64,000 nt of DNA, from assembly GCA_965226855.1 (NCBI GenBank), contig CBDDEE010000020.1, forward strand, positions 89,233-153,232. The letters are read 5' to 3'. The position numbers were made by a program, and so were the translations under genes. Below are positions 8,740 through 18,315 of the stretch, in pieces; the stretch's first letter is position 1; every line of letters starts with the position of its first letter. Below the pieces are notes generated by a model that saw only the letters and a list, made by a program, of their open reading frames with translations, made no database searches and was not told where the DNA came from. This DNA comes from JAUXJB01 sp965226855 (GTDB lineage Bacteria; Myxococcota_A; UBA9160; SZUA-336).

Positions 8740-11271
8740 GTGCTCCTGGTGGCTCTGGCATTCGCCCTGCCTGGCTTCTACGCAGCAGCGGACGAGCCGG
8801 GCGATGCACCTACCCTGGGACCGGCAGTGCAGGAAGCGCGGTCGCAGCCGACCGCGATCGAAGAGATCAGGGTCACCGCGCGCAAGCGCGAGGAGAGCCT
8901 CCAGGAGACCCCGGTCGCCATCACGAACTTCTCCGAGACGGATCTCCGTGAGCAGCAGATGCATCGCCTCGACACGATCATGCAGAACGTGCCGAACCTG
9001 ATGATCGACACGGCCGGGTTCCAGAGTAGAGAGGCACGCATCTACATGCGTGGGGTGGGGAGCGGCGCCCTCACCCCCGCCGTCGGGGTCTACGTCGACG
9101 GCGTGTACCATGGGGATTTCCAGATCATGAACGTGATCGACCCCGAGCGCGTCGAGGTCTTGCGCGGGCCCCAGGGGACGCTGTACGGCAAGAACACGAT
9201 CGGCGGCCTGGTGAACATGATCACCCAGAAGCCGGACTTCGACGGTTTCCACGGCTATACCCAGCTCACGGCCGGGAACTACGACACCTTCAACACGATG
9301 ACATCGATCAACGTTCCCCTCGTCGATGAGACGCTGGCTGCCCGCTTCACCTTCGCCACCAGGACCAGCGACGGTTACATGAAGAACAAGTTCCACAGCG
9401 GGGACGTCGCATCCGACGACCGTCTTCTGGGTGGGCGAGCGTCCTTCCTCTGGCAGCCTGCGGAGGACTGGGAATTCCTGCTCACGGCCAGCACCACAAC
9501 ACAGAGACTCGAGCGCTCCGCCGGGAAGTGCAAGTGGATCGGCGGGCCGATCACGACAAGGCCCGATCCCGACTTCGGGGGCCTTCCTGGCCCGTTCCTC
9601 GATGACCCGATCCCCACGGGACAGAGCGACCAATCGGCGGACCCGCCGGCCCCCTTCATCCAGGGGTTCCTCTTCGGCGGTCTTCTCCTGGATCTTCCGG
9701 CCTACCGCCAGTCCTGCCTGGACGACGAGTTCGTGCGCGATGAGCTGTCGTACAGCAGTGACGTCCCCTACAAGCGTGACACGATCCACACCTTCGCCTT
9801 CAACTTGACGAGCACCTGGGAGCTCAGCGAGGACTTCACGCTCAAGTCGATCACGGCCTGGCACGGCGTCAGACGCCGCGAGGCGGTAGATGCCGACGCG
9901 ACCGAGTTCGCCGTCGTACAGAACGTCCGAGAGTCGCACTCCAAGTCAGACCACAACACGGTCTCGCAGGAGCTGACGCTCAACGGCCGAATGTTGGATG
10001 ATCGCTTGAACTTCACGGTCGGTGCGTACTTCTTCAAGGACGGATTCCGGCTCAGCGAGAACCAGATGCTCCCGACGTTCATTCCGGTGGACGAGCTGAG
10101 GACGCGCAACCACGTCCACGTCAACAACTGGAACCGGGGGTTCTTCGGCCAGGCCACCTTCGACATCACGGAGCAGCTCTCGCTGACCGCGGGGGTCCGC
10201 CACATCCACGAGCGGTTCAGGGTGTGGCGGAGGCTCCACGAAGGAGCGGACGCCTGGGGTGGAAACCGATGTCCCGTCGGATTCGGAGGCGAGGTTGGCG
10301 ATGCGTTCATCGTCGACTGCATCATCGCCGAGCAGTTCGATCGCAGCGAGCGCTTTGACAAGTGGACGCCGATGTTCGACCTGACCTATCGGGTGACCGA
10401 CGACCTGATGGTCTACGCCGGCTGGAGCAGGGGCTTCAAGAGCGGGATCTTCGACGATCGGGACTTCTTGAACCCCACCCGATGCTTCCGGGACGGGAGG
10501 TCCATCACCGACGGAGAGCCCGCGTGCCCTCCCGGCTTCGACCACGATCCGACGGAACCCGCCGTGGCCGCCGTGGAGCCCGAGACGGTCAGCTCGTGGG
10601 AGGCGGGTCTCAAGTCCACGCTGTTCGACAATCGGCTGATGTTCAACGTGGCGGGCTTCATCAACACCTGGGAGAATGCACAGCTTGGCTTCGTCACTGT
10701 CGACGAGGACGGGGATCTCATCGGCCTGATCGAGAACGCAGGCCAGGTGCGCTCGCTAGGCCTCGAGATCGAAACGCAGGCTGAACCGTTCACAGGGCTC
10801 ACGCTGACCTCGTCGCTCGGGATCCAGTCCACACGCTATACGAAGTTCGAGTCCTGCGCCGGCGCGGCCGGCTGCACGGCGTCGCGAGTTCCGAACGATC
10901 CTCGTAGCGGGCCGTTCTCGAACAACAAGGTGCCCGGAACTCCCGCGTATCAGTGGAACGTGGCAGCCTCGTACGTGTTCCCACTGCTCGACATCGGGGA
11001 CCTGCAGACACGCGTGAGCTGGTTCATGGAGACCACGCGAGGAGCGGACGTCCTCGACCAGCACTGGACGAGGACCGACAAGTACGGCCTGCTGAACGCC
11101 CGGATGGCCCTCCGCTTCGCCGACCGGCTCACGGAGGTCGCTCTGTTCTGCACGAACTGCCTCGATCGGCGTTACTTCTCGAATGCCTCCAACTTCGGGT
11201 CCGTCGGCTCGGCAGTCCGCTTCTACTCGCCGCCGCTCATGTACGGCATCGAGCTGCGACGCGAGTTCTAG
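8740..11271 (+). CDS. TonB-dependent outer-membrane receptor 1
   Basis: The product has 843 residues. A hydrophobic leader (LLVALAFALPGFYAAADE) precedes a TonB box-like EEIRVTARKREES, a plug domain (VPNLMIDTAGFQSREARIYM; then VEVLRGPQGTLYGKNTIGG) and a 22-strand-type barrel ending in the terminal phenylalanine RREF. Such receptors import siderophores, vitamins or glycans using TonB energy. The GTG at 8740 lies five bases beyond the IS target duplication, so the native start and promoter were probably removed. An in-frame GTG with little upstream RBS remains, and expression is doubtful. The substrate cannot be told from the sequence. Confidence 0.88.
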   Translation: MLLVALAFALPGFYAAADEPGDAPTLGPAVQEARSQPTAIEEIRVTARKREESLQETPVAITNFSETDLREQQMHRLDTIMQNVPNLMIDTAGFQSREARIYMRGVGSGALTPAVGVYVDGVYHGDFQIMNVIDPERVEVLRGPQGTLYGKNTIGGLVNMITQKPDFDGFHGYTQLTAGNYDTFNTMTSINVPLVDETLAARFTFATRTSDGYMKNKFHSGDVASDDRLLGGRASFLWQPAEDWEFLLTASTTTQRLERSAGKCKWIGGPITTRPDPDFGGLPGPFLDDPIPTGQSDQSADPPAPFIQGFLFGGLLLDLPAYRQSCLDDEFVRDELSYSSDVPYKRDTIHTFAFNLTSTWELSEDFTLKSITAWHGVRRREAVDADATEFAVVQNVRESHSKSDHNTVSQELTLNGRMLDDRLNFTVGAYFFKDGFRLSENQMLPTFIPVDELRTRNHVHVNNWNRGFFGQATFDITEQLSLTAGVRHIHERFRVWRRLHEGADAWGGNRCPVGFGGEVGDAFIVDCIIAEQFDRSERFDKWTPMFDLTYRVTDDLMVYAGWSRGFKSGIFDDRDFLNPTRCFRDGRSITDGEPACPPGFDHDPTEPAVAAVEPETVSSWEAGLKSTLFDNRLMFNVAGFINTWENAQLGFVTVDEDGDLIGLIENAGQVRSLGLEIETQAEPFTGLTLTSSLGIQSTRYTKFESCAGAAGCTASRVPNDPRSGPFSNNKVPGTPAYQWNVAASYVFPLLDIGDLQTRVSWFMETTRGADVLDQHWTRTDKYGLLNARMALRFADRLTEVALFCTNCLDRRYFSNASNFGSVGSAVRFYSPPLMYGIELRREF

Positions 11272-11369
11272 AGCTTCTTTCCTGCAGACCCAAAGAGGCC
11301 AGCGCTCCCATCGTCGCTCTCTCGCGCGCCTCGCAGTATACCGCCGTAGGATTGGGGTTACGGCTCGTG

Positions 11370-14300
11370 CTAAGGCAGTGCCTCCCAGAGCTGGACCGAG
11401 CCGTCGTGCAGGGCGGCGGCGATCAGGCTGCCGTCGGGGCTCCACGCAACGGTGTATGGCTTCGCGGCCGGAGTGAGAGTGACGAGTTCGTTCCCGTCCA
11501 GGTCCCAGACGCCGAGGCCGTCCTGCTGAGACTGGGTCAGGACGCGCCGGCCGTCCGGGCTGAACCAGGCGCTGTACGGGCGAGCTGGACAGCAGAGGGT
11601 AGTGACGAGATCACCGGTTTGCGTATCCCACACGTTGACCCGGCTAGTATCGACCAAGATCACCGCGAGACGTCGTCCGTCTGGGCTGAAGTGAAGGCCT
11701 GACGGATCGACAATCTTGTCGCCAAATACCCTTACACCGTTCCCGGTCCTGGCATCCCAGGTTGCGACTTCCCCCCCTTTCACGCTCAACGAACTTCCGG
11801 GCAGAACCCCGTCCTTCGGGGGATTCGAACCAAACGCCGGCCCGACAAATCCTGCAATGCGTAGGCCGTCTGGGCTGAACGCTTGCCCAGAGCCGCCCAG
11901 TTCGCGGATGAACTCCCCGCTGTCGGCATCCCAGAGCAGGTGATTGTTCAGAATCCTGCGTCCTCCCGGGCCGACCTCCACTGCGTCGCCGAACATCAGT
12001 CTCTCCCAGAGATCGACCCCGGGGAGGGTCATCGGTATCTCCCCCGTTGCGGTGTCGACGACCCACGCATCGGGGCCAGCGGCGTGATGGACGAGACGTC
12101 GTCCGTCGGGACTGAAGACCTGTCGACCGGACCTGAGCACTCCCCACTTGTGAGAATCCCGCCCCCCGCCACGAATGAAGGCAGCTGCCTGAGTCAGCTC
12201 TTCGCTCGAATAACCCCCGTCGAGGCGGAAACGACGCTCGCCTGTCCGTATATCCCACAGCGCCGCCGTGCCATCCGACGACGTGGAGAAGACCGAGCGC
12301 CCATCTGGGCTGCAGAACACCCTAGTGACGGGACCATCGTGACCCTTCAGGGTATGTGTGCGCTCGCGCGTCGCGATGTCCCACACGGACAGCGTGTGGT
12401 CGAGGGAGCCCGCAACGAGGCGGGATCCATCCGGCGTGAAGCAGATCTGCAGGACCAGGTCGCCGTGTCCGCGGAGGCGTGCGAAATCGCGTGGAGTTCC
12501 TGCCGCTGGCGCAAGGATACGGATCGCACCGTCGTCCGGATCGAAGTATGCGAACCTGCTCCCATCCCGACTGAATGCGGACCCACCATCCGACTCGCGT
12601 TGCTCAGCCGCATTGATTACGAACCGTGCCAGCTCCGGTCCCGTTGTGAAGGGACTCCCAGGATCCGAAGGGTCTTGCTCGATGAAGAAGACGGTACCGT
12701 CGCGGAATCTCGCACTAACCGTGCGGTCCACAGTCGAAACAGAAAGATTCATTCCCTTGGAGTCTGCGCGGTCCCAGATCTTCCTCCGGGTGGAGACATG
12801 CCAGACAGCTCCGATTCCGCTCCCGTCCCGGGCGATGGCGTTGAACCCGACGTCAGGACTCCCCACAACCCCGCTGAGCCATCGGCCCGGAGCGACGGGA
12901 AGCGTGCTCGCGCCCAACAGCTCTCCGGTCGCCATGTCCCAGGTTCTGAGCTCGTTCAGACCCCAGGGAGCGATCACCTGGTCTTCGGAGGGGAAGCCAA
13001 CAACGTAGGGCGCGCTCGGGCTCACGATCGGCAGCGCAATCTCCGCCCTCAGACGGCCGGTTGCCACATCCCAGATGGTGAGACCGTGAGTCCTCCAGTC
13101 TTCGTCGGTGCTCCCCATCGAAGAGATGACAAGAGTCGAGTCGTCAGGGCTGAAGGTCGGCGAAAAGAAATAACCCTCAGGGACCTCGAGGCTCCGGACC
13201 GGAGCCCACGTCCCGAAGTTCCGGAGCACGGCGAGGTCTCCCGCTCCGCCTTCGTAGGTGAGGAGCAATCTGCCGTCGTGGCTCAGAGCAACGGGCGTGG
13301 CGGTCTCAGGGAGCGTCTCGATCGCCTCGCCAGACTCAACATCCCAGACCACTGAGCCGGGTCTCCCCGGCGTCCGGGAAATCAACGTCCGTCCGTCGGC
13401 GCTGAAGAGTAGCTCGACACTCGTGCGGAGCTCGCCGCCCGACCCACGCTCCCCAGGGAGGGTCGCCACGACCGTTGGCACGGCATCCCTCCAGATCTCC
13501 GCAGCGGTCTCCCCGGTTTGGAGCTCGACCGGAGCGCGACCAGAACCTGGGTTGCCGAGCCCCGCTTCCCGCGCCAGGTAGCCCCACTCCCAGCCTCGGT
13601 ACTGGGGGGCCGCGCGCTCGAGCGACGCCTGCGCCAGTCCCCGCCGGCCCTGCTCCAGGCGGGCGAAGCTCAGCTGGATGTCGGAGACGTAGCTCGCGGC
13701 CTGGGCGCGCTCGCGCAGGCTGCTCTCGCGCCAGGCGAGGGCCGCCACGGCGACGGTAAGACCGAGTGCTGCAATGCTCGCAACCATCAGCCGACGCCTC
13801 CGGCGGCGCTGGCGTACCTCTGCCCTACGCTGCCCACGCCGCCGCTCGAGCCCGCGCAAGCGCTGCGCGAGCTCGGCTGCGCTCGCGATGCGTCGCTCGG
13901 GATCGCCTTCGACGCACCCGGCGATGTCCTCGCGCAGCAGCTCGTCCTCCACATGCCGCTCCCAGCCTTGCGCCAGCACGCCAGAGAAGTCGCCCGCAAC
14001 GCTCTGGTACAGCACGACTCCGAGCGCATAGACGTCGGAGCGCGTCGTCGGAGGCTGGCCGGCGAGGACCTCGGGAGCCATGTACAGCGGTGTGCCCGTG
14101 CTCCCGCTGCCCGAGAGAAGGGTCTGCGTCAGACCCTCCGCGGTGATGCCCTGCTTGGAGAGAGCCTCGCGGTCCGTGACCAGACCGATCCCGAAGTCCG
14201 TGAGTCGGGCCCGGGAGCGCTGCGTCTCCGGATCGGTGTGAATCAGGATGTTGGCGGGCTTGATGTCCTTGTGGAGCACGCCCACGGAGTGGGCCGCGTC

Positions 14301-15374
14301 CAGCGCCACCGCGGTCTGCGCCACGAGCTCGAGCCGCTCGTCCAGCGGGATTTCGTCGGCCCCCCCGTGATCCTCCGCCCACGCGGAGAGATCACCCCCC
14401 GCGCTGTACTCCCCCTCGAGGAAGTAGGGAGGCTCATCGAACTGCCAGTCCAGGATCTGCGCGATGTCGTCGCGGTCCCCGAGTGCCTCCTTGAGCAGGC
14501 GGAACAGCACCACCTCGCGCCGCAGGCCCCGCAGTCGCTCCGACTCGAAGCAGAACTTGAACACGCGCCTTGCGCCGGTCTTGGCGTGGGACGCGATCCA
14601 GACCTCTCCAAAGCCCCCCTCGCCCACGCCGCGCTCGAGCACCCAGTTCGGGCGGGTCGGAATCGTGAGCCCGGCGGCGGGACGCCAGCCGAGCGTGAGC
14701 TCCTGGTCGGGAGAGACGGCTCGCTTGCCCTTCTCGCTATCGGGAGGGGCCGAGAGCGGGGCGAGCCCTGGCACGCCGACCTCGAACAGCTCGACCGGCT
14801 CGTCGATCCCGGCCAGCAGGTAGGCCCCGTGCGCCAGCCACTGCAGCGTGTCTCCGCTGTCCGTCCCCACAGTGGCGCGCCGCGCCAGGTCGACGGCACC
14901 GCGCGTGAGCAGGGTCTGTCCTCCCTGAGCCAACGCCATGACTCGCGCGGCCAGCGGCTTCGCGAGGCCCTCGACGTCGAAGCGCTTCGCGCCACGGGCG
15001 ACCTCATCCGCCGGGTTCTCGCGCACGATCACCTCGCCCAGGTGGATCCCGGCACGGGCGCGTAGCTCCACCTCGAGCTCGTGCGACAGCGCCTCCAGCG
15101 CGCGGTGGTAGGCGAGGGCGTAGGCCACGGCCTCGCTCGGACGGTCGAAGAGCAGGAGAAACCCATCGGATTTGTCGATCTCGCGTCCGCCGTGGCGAGC
15201 GAGCAGCTCGCGCGCCCGGTGGTCGTGGCGCGCCCAGATCTCGCTCGCCCGCCGGTCTCCCACCTGCTCGGTCAGGCGCGTGCTCCCCACCAGATCCGTC
15301 AGGAGCAGGGTCTTGAGGACCGATCTTTCGGGACCCGCTGTGACCGGCACCGGTGAGTCAGGCGTGGCCGTCAT
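11370..15374 (-). CDS. Class III cyclase - Ser/Thr kinase - WD40 fusion protein
   Basis: A 1334-residue, three-module signalling protein. Residues about 15-210 form a class III nucleotide cyclase domain (LLLTDLVGSTRL, SDGFLLLFDRP, ARAGIHLGEV). Residues about 245-520 form a Hanks-type kinase: glycine loop GVGEGGFGEVW, Lys in RRVFKFCFE, catalytic LHKDIKPANIL, TDFGIGL and YMAPEVL. A basic stretch and one membrane span (MVASIAALGLTVAVAALAW) follow near residue 540. The remaining 750 or so residues are WD40 repeats with many SPDGRR..VWD units. The kinase would face the cytoplasm and the WD40 propeller the other side. Whether the cyclase is active is uncertain: the second-half motif reads VEGLAKPLAARV, without the usual Asn-Arg pair. 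A stretch of about 100 bases separates it from the receptor gene. Confidence 0.88.
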   Translation of the reverse strand: MTATPDSPVPVTAGPERSVLKTLLLTDLVGSTRLTEQVGDRRASEIWARHDHRARELLARHGGREIDKSDGFLLLFDRPSEAVAYALAYHRALEALSHELEVELRARAGIHLGEVIVRENPADEVARGAKRFDVEGLAKPLAARVMALAQGGQTLLTRGAVDLARRATVGTDSGDTLQWLAHGAYLLAGIDEPVELFEVGVPGLAPLSAPPDSEKGKRAVSPDQELTLGWRPAAGLTIPTRPNWVLERGVGEGGFGEVWIASHAKTGARRVFKFCFESERLRGLRREVVLFRLLKEALGDRDDIAQILDWQFDEPPYFLEGEYSAGGDLSAWAEDHGGADEIPLDERLELVAQTAVALDAAHSVGVLHKDIKPANILIHTDPETQRSRARLTDFGIGLVTDREALSKQGITAEGLTQTLLSGSGSTGTPLYMAPEVLAGQPPTTRSDVYALGVVLYQSVAGDFSGVLAQGWERHVEDELLREDIAGCVEGDPERRIASAAELAQRLRGLERRRGQRRAEVRQRRRRRRLMVASIAALGLTVAVAALAWRESSLRERAQAASYVSDIQLSFARLEQGRRGLAQASLERAAPQYRGWEWGYLAREAGLGNPGSGRAPVELQTGETAAEIWRDAVPTVVATLPGERGSGGELRTSVELLFSADGRTLISRTPGRPGSVVWDVESGEAIETLPETATPVALSHDGRLLLTYEGGAGDLAVLRNFGTWAPVRSLEVPEGYFFSPTFSPDDSTLVISSMGSTDEDWRTHGLTIWDVATGRLRAEIALPIVSPSAPYVVGFPSEDQVIAPWGLNELRTWDMATGELLGASTLPVAPGRWLSGVVGSPDVGFNAIARDGSGIGAVWHVSTRRKIWDRADSKGMNLSVSTVDRTVSARFRDGTVFFIEQDPSDPGSPFTTGPELARFVINAAEQRESDGGSAFSRDGSRFAYFDPDDGAIRILAPAAGTPRDFARLRGHGDLVLQICFTPDGSRLVAGSLDHTLSVWDIATRERTHTLKGHDGPVTRVFCSPDGRSVFSTSSDGTAALWDIRTGERRFRLDGGYSSEELTQAAAFIRGGGRDSHKWGVLRSGRQVFSPDGRRLVHHAAGPDAWVVDTATGEIPMTLPGVDLWERLMFGDAVEVGPGGRRILNNHLLWDADSGEFIRELGGSGQAFSPDGLRIAGFVGPAFGSNPPKDGVLPGSSLSVKGGEVATWDARTGNGVRVFGDKIVDPSGLHFSPDGRRLAVILVDTSRVNVWDTQTGDLVTTLCCPARPYSAWFSPDGRRVLTQSQQDGLGVWDLDGNELVTLTPAAKPYTVAWSPDGSLIAAALHDGSVQLWEALP

Positions 15375-15451
15375 GAGCTCATGAACATCATAGAGCGGTG
15401 GCGTCTACAGAGCGAGTCGGGTGAGCTCGGGAGGCGGTTGAAGGTTGCCTG

Positions 15452-17789
15452 TTAGAACCGGTACTGCACCCAGCCCATGAGGCGGCGTGGCTGCTCCAGG
15501 GTGCCAATGATGATGGAGCTCTGCGGCGTGACCAGCGGCCCGGCAAGGTTCGGCAACTCCTGGACGTCGATGTAGTACTCCTCATCGAACACGTTCTCGA
15601 GCCTCAAGCCGAATTCCCAGTTCTGCCATTCCACACCCACATTGAGGTCAACGACCCACACCCACATTGAGGTCAACGACCGTGAAGCGATCGTTCTCCC
15701 AGATGGGGAAGTCGTCACCCTCGGTATCGAAGAAGATCGCGTTGGTGGTGGCGGATCCCTTTTGCCGCACCTGGAGCCTGCCGAAGCCCCTCAAGTTGGT
15801 GTCGAACTCGTGGTTCCAATCGAGCGCGTAGAAGGCGCTCCAGTCCGAGGCGTTGAGCGGCGTCCGTCCGGACATACTGCGGCCCGTGAACGGCGAGCGC
15901 GTGCCGCTCTTCCATTCCGCATCCAGGTAGCCGAATCCCGCGGAGAAGGTCCAGTCGGGATGGAGCAGCACCTGCAGCTCCGCCTCCCATCCCCAGTTCC
16001 TGGAGTCGCCCGCATTGATGGTTGCCTCGACCGCTCCCTCTGACGTCTCTACCAGGAGCTCGATCTGCCGGTCCTTGTAGTCGATCCTGAAGACGGCTCC
16101 GGTCAGCACCACCCTCTCGTCCCACAGGCGGCCCTTGTAGCCGAGCTCGTAGTTCGTCGCCTTCTCACGCCCGTAGTCGAACAGGACAGCCTCGCCCTCG
16201 AAGCTAGTCCGGTTGAAGTCGCCGGGCTGAAACCCCTGGGAGTAGAGTGCGTACAGCATCGAACGGTCGTCATCAAAGAACCACGACACGGAGCCTCGGA
16301 ACAGGGTCTCCGTCTCCTTCTGATCACCGGATACGCCACTCTCAAGGTCCTTCCCCTTGACCTCCCATGTGTCGACACGGACGCCAGCTGAGAACTCCAG
16401 GGCGTTCCAGCGATAGCTGCCATTCGCGAAGCCGGCGACAGTTTCTCGCTCCCCTTTGAAGGCGAAGAATTGCGTGAAGACGACCAGCTTCTCCTCCTCG
16501 GGCGTGGGAATCCTGGGTGGGTCCTCGAACAGTAGTCCGAAACCGCCGAAGAAGGGCACTTCGCCATGTACGGCCCGGTCCCAGTCTTGATAGTACCCCC
16601 CGAGCTGCCATTGGAACGGCCCTGACCCCGAGGACGTCAGACGCAGCTCCTGCGTAAACACGTCGAACCCGAAGACGCCAACCACATCTAAGACGTACTC
16701 CTGGGTGATATCAAGGTCGGTCTGTGCCGCGAAATCCGTATCCGTATTCGACGTAATAGAGGTGAGCATGAAGGCATCGAAGTCATAGTCGAGCTCCACG
16801 CTCCAGCCCCAGGTCTCCCGGTCGAGCCCATTGTTCCGGCTCGTGTCGATCTCATTGGGGTACCGAAGATTGCCGTTTATCTCCCGGCTCCAGTGGTTGT
16901 TGGGACCGCTGGATTCGTTGTAGCGCAGGCTGGCATACAAGGAGAGACGCTCCGTGAGATCGCCCGCGATGCTTGCACGCGCACCGTAGCGGCGGATCTT
17001 GCCCACGTCGCGATCGTTGTTGTTGCGCTCACCATTGAGGCGTACGGAGTTGGGATTTTCCAGGTACGAATCGTCGCTCTCGCCAAAATAGAAGAGGCGC
17101 GCGGCCCAGCTTTCGGCGAGCGGAACGTTCAGCTCGAGTTCTCCGTCGTAGAAGTCGTCTTCACCGGCCGACAGCCTGACGCGGCCCGAGAATTCTGCCG
17201 GGTCGGGCCTGTTCAAGACCCACTTGATGGCGCCACCGATATTGGCACCGCCGTACAGGATGCCCTGCGGCCCCTTCAGCACCTCGATTCGCTGGATGTC
17301 ACCGAACCGGGAAGAGGCATCTCCGAAGATCTGGACCTCGTCCAGGTAGAAGCCGACTCCCTGGGTATTGCCGAACGCCCCAAGGCCTCGGATCGAGACG
17401 TTGGGAAACCCGTCCGCTCGCCTACCCATGTAGAGGTTCGGGACAAGCAAAGAGATGTCCGAGAGCCCGCTGATGTTGGCCCGGTCGATCTGGACCTCGG
17501 AGAAAGCGGCTACCGACTCCGGGATCTCGAGCAGGTTTTCCTCCCGCTTCCGGGAGGTGACGACGATCTCCTCGATCTCACCCGACAGCCTGCGGCCTTC
17601 GGGTCGAGTCTCCTCGGTCTCCTGCCCGGCCCCGGGGGCGGTGGCTGGCTCGGTCGCCTGCTCCTGAGCCGTTGCCGGCCCGGCGAACGCGAGAAGACCG
17701 AACAGTGCCAGGGCCCCCGTCGCGCAACGGATTCCAGACCCTATGCAGCGACCGACTCGGTCGAAACCTCGGTGCTCCAGTAAAAACAC
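15452..17789 (-). pseudogene. TonB-dependent receptor 2, broken by a 25-bp duplication
   Basis: A signal peptide (LALFGLLAFAGPATAQ), TonB box region (EEIVVTSRKREENL), plug (RFGDIQRIEVLKGPQG) and barrel are readable for 713 residues. The frame then breaks at 15631-15680, where a 25-base unit is repeated exactly. Skipping one unit joins VVDLNVGV to EWQNWEFGLRLENVFDEEYY and a natural end WVQYRF at 15452. As read, the last two or three strands and the C-terminal Phe that outer-membrane assembly needs are lost. It lies back to back with the signalling genes at 18 kb and downstream of the cyclase-kinase gene. Confidence 0.85.
15631..15680. repeat. Exact 25-bp tandem duplication inside receptor gene 2
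   Basis: CCACACCCACATTGAGGTCA plus ACGAC occurs twice back to back, at 15631-15655 and 15656-15680. Since 25 is not a multiple of three, it shifts the reading frame. Confidence 0.95.
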
Positions 17790-18022
17790 CGGTTTAGCAA
17801 CCCCCTTCCCGCGGGTTGGCGCTGGTATCGGAGCCGCATACGAAGGACCCGTTCATGAACGAGCGTACCACGTACAGTGGGCTGGAACGCCCACAAAGAG
17901 TCGATCTACTTCGCGATCCGGTCCGCGGGGGGAGGGCCACGCCGGCCGAGGAGGCGATGCGGCACCTGTGCCGGGCGTTGGCGCAGGGGGTAGGATGGTG
18001 AACCACGTCCGGGGACCGCGAG

Positions 18023-18115
18023 ATGCACGAGCCTCAGCCCCTGCGCGTCCGCTTCGGGGACTACGAGCTAGACGAAGCCCGGAATGAGCTTCGCGGTGGG
18101 GGCCCCGACCCATGA
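18023..18115 (+). pseudogene. Winged-helix regulator start fragment
   Basis: Thirty residues, from ATG to TGA, read MHEPQPLRVRFGDYELDEAR then NELRGGG. This is the conserved beginning of an OmpR/CadC-type winged-helix domain (RFGDYELD...ELR.GG). It stops where the domain should continue. The stop overlaps the next ATG (ATGA). Confidence 0.6.
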
Positions 18116-18315
18116 GCGCTGCCGCCGAGCGCAGGCTGGCCGCCATCCTCTCGGCAGATGTCGAGGGGTACTCGCGCCTCATGGCCGAGGACGAGCAGGG
18201 CACGATTCAGCTCCCCACCGCCTACCGAGGGGCGATCGGCAGGCTGATCCAGCAGCACCGTAGTGCAGTCGTTCCCCAGCAACGGGGTCGGTTCGGGGCG
18301 ACGCCGTGGCTGTGA
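18112..18315 (+). pseudogene. Class III adenylate cyclase start fragment
   Basis: The first 28 residues match the standard beginning of TPR-linked adenylate cyclases (RRLAAILSADVEGYSRLMAE, then DEQGT). After that the sequence no longer follows the family, and the frame ends after 67 residues, overlapping the start of the next cyclase gene. It is probably debris from recombination among paralogues. Confidence 0.65.

Noticed and set aside
8713..9939. A 408-codon open frame on the minus strand opposite TonB receptor 1
   Set aside because: It is the mirror of a well-supported receptor gene in GC-rich DNA, and its product has no family-like motifs.
13518..15065. A 515-codon plus-strand frame opposite the cyclase-kinase gene
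   Set aside because: It has repetitive Arg/Ala/Leu composition and lies opposite clear kinase and cyclase motifs.
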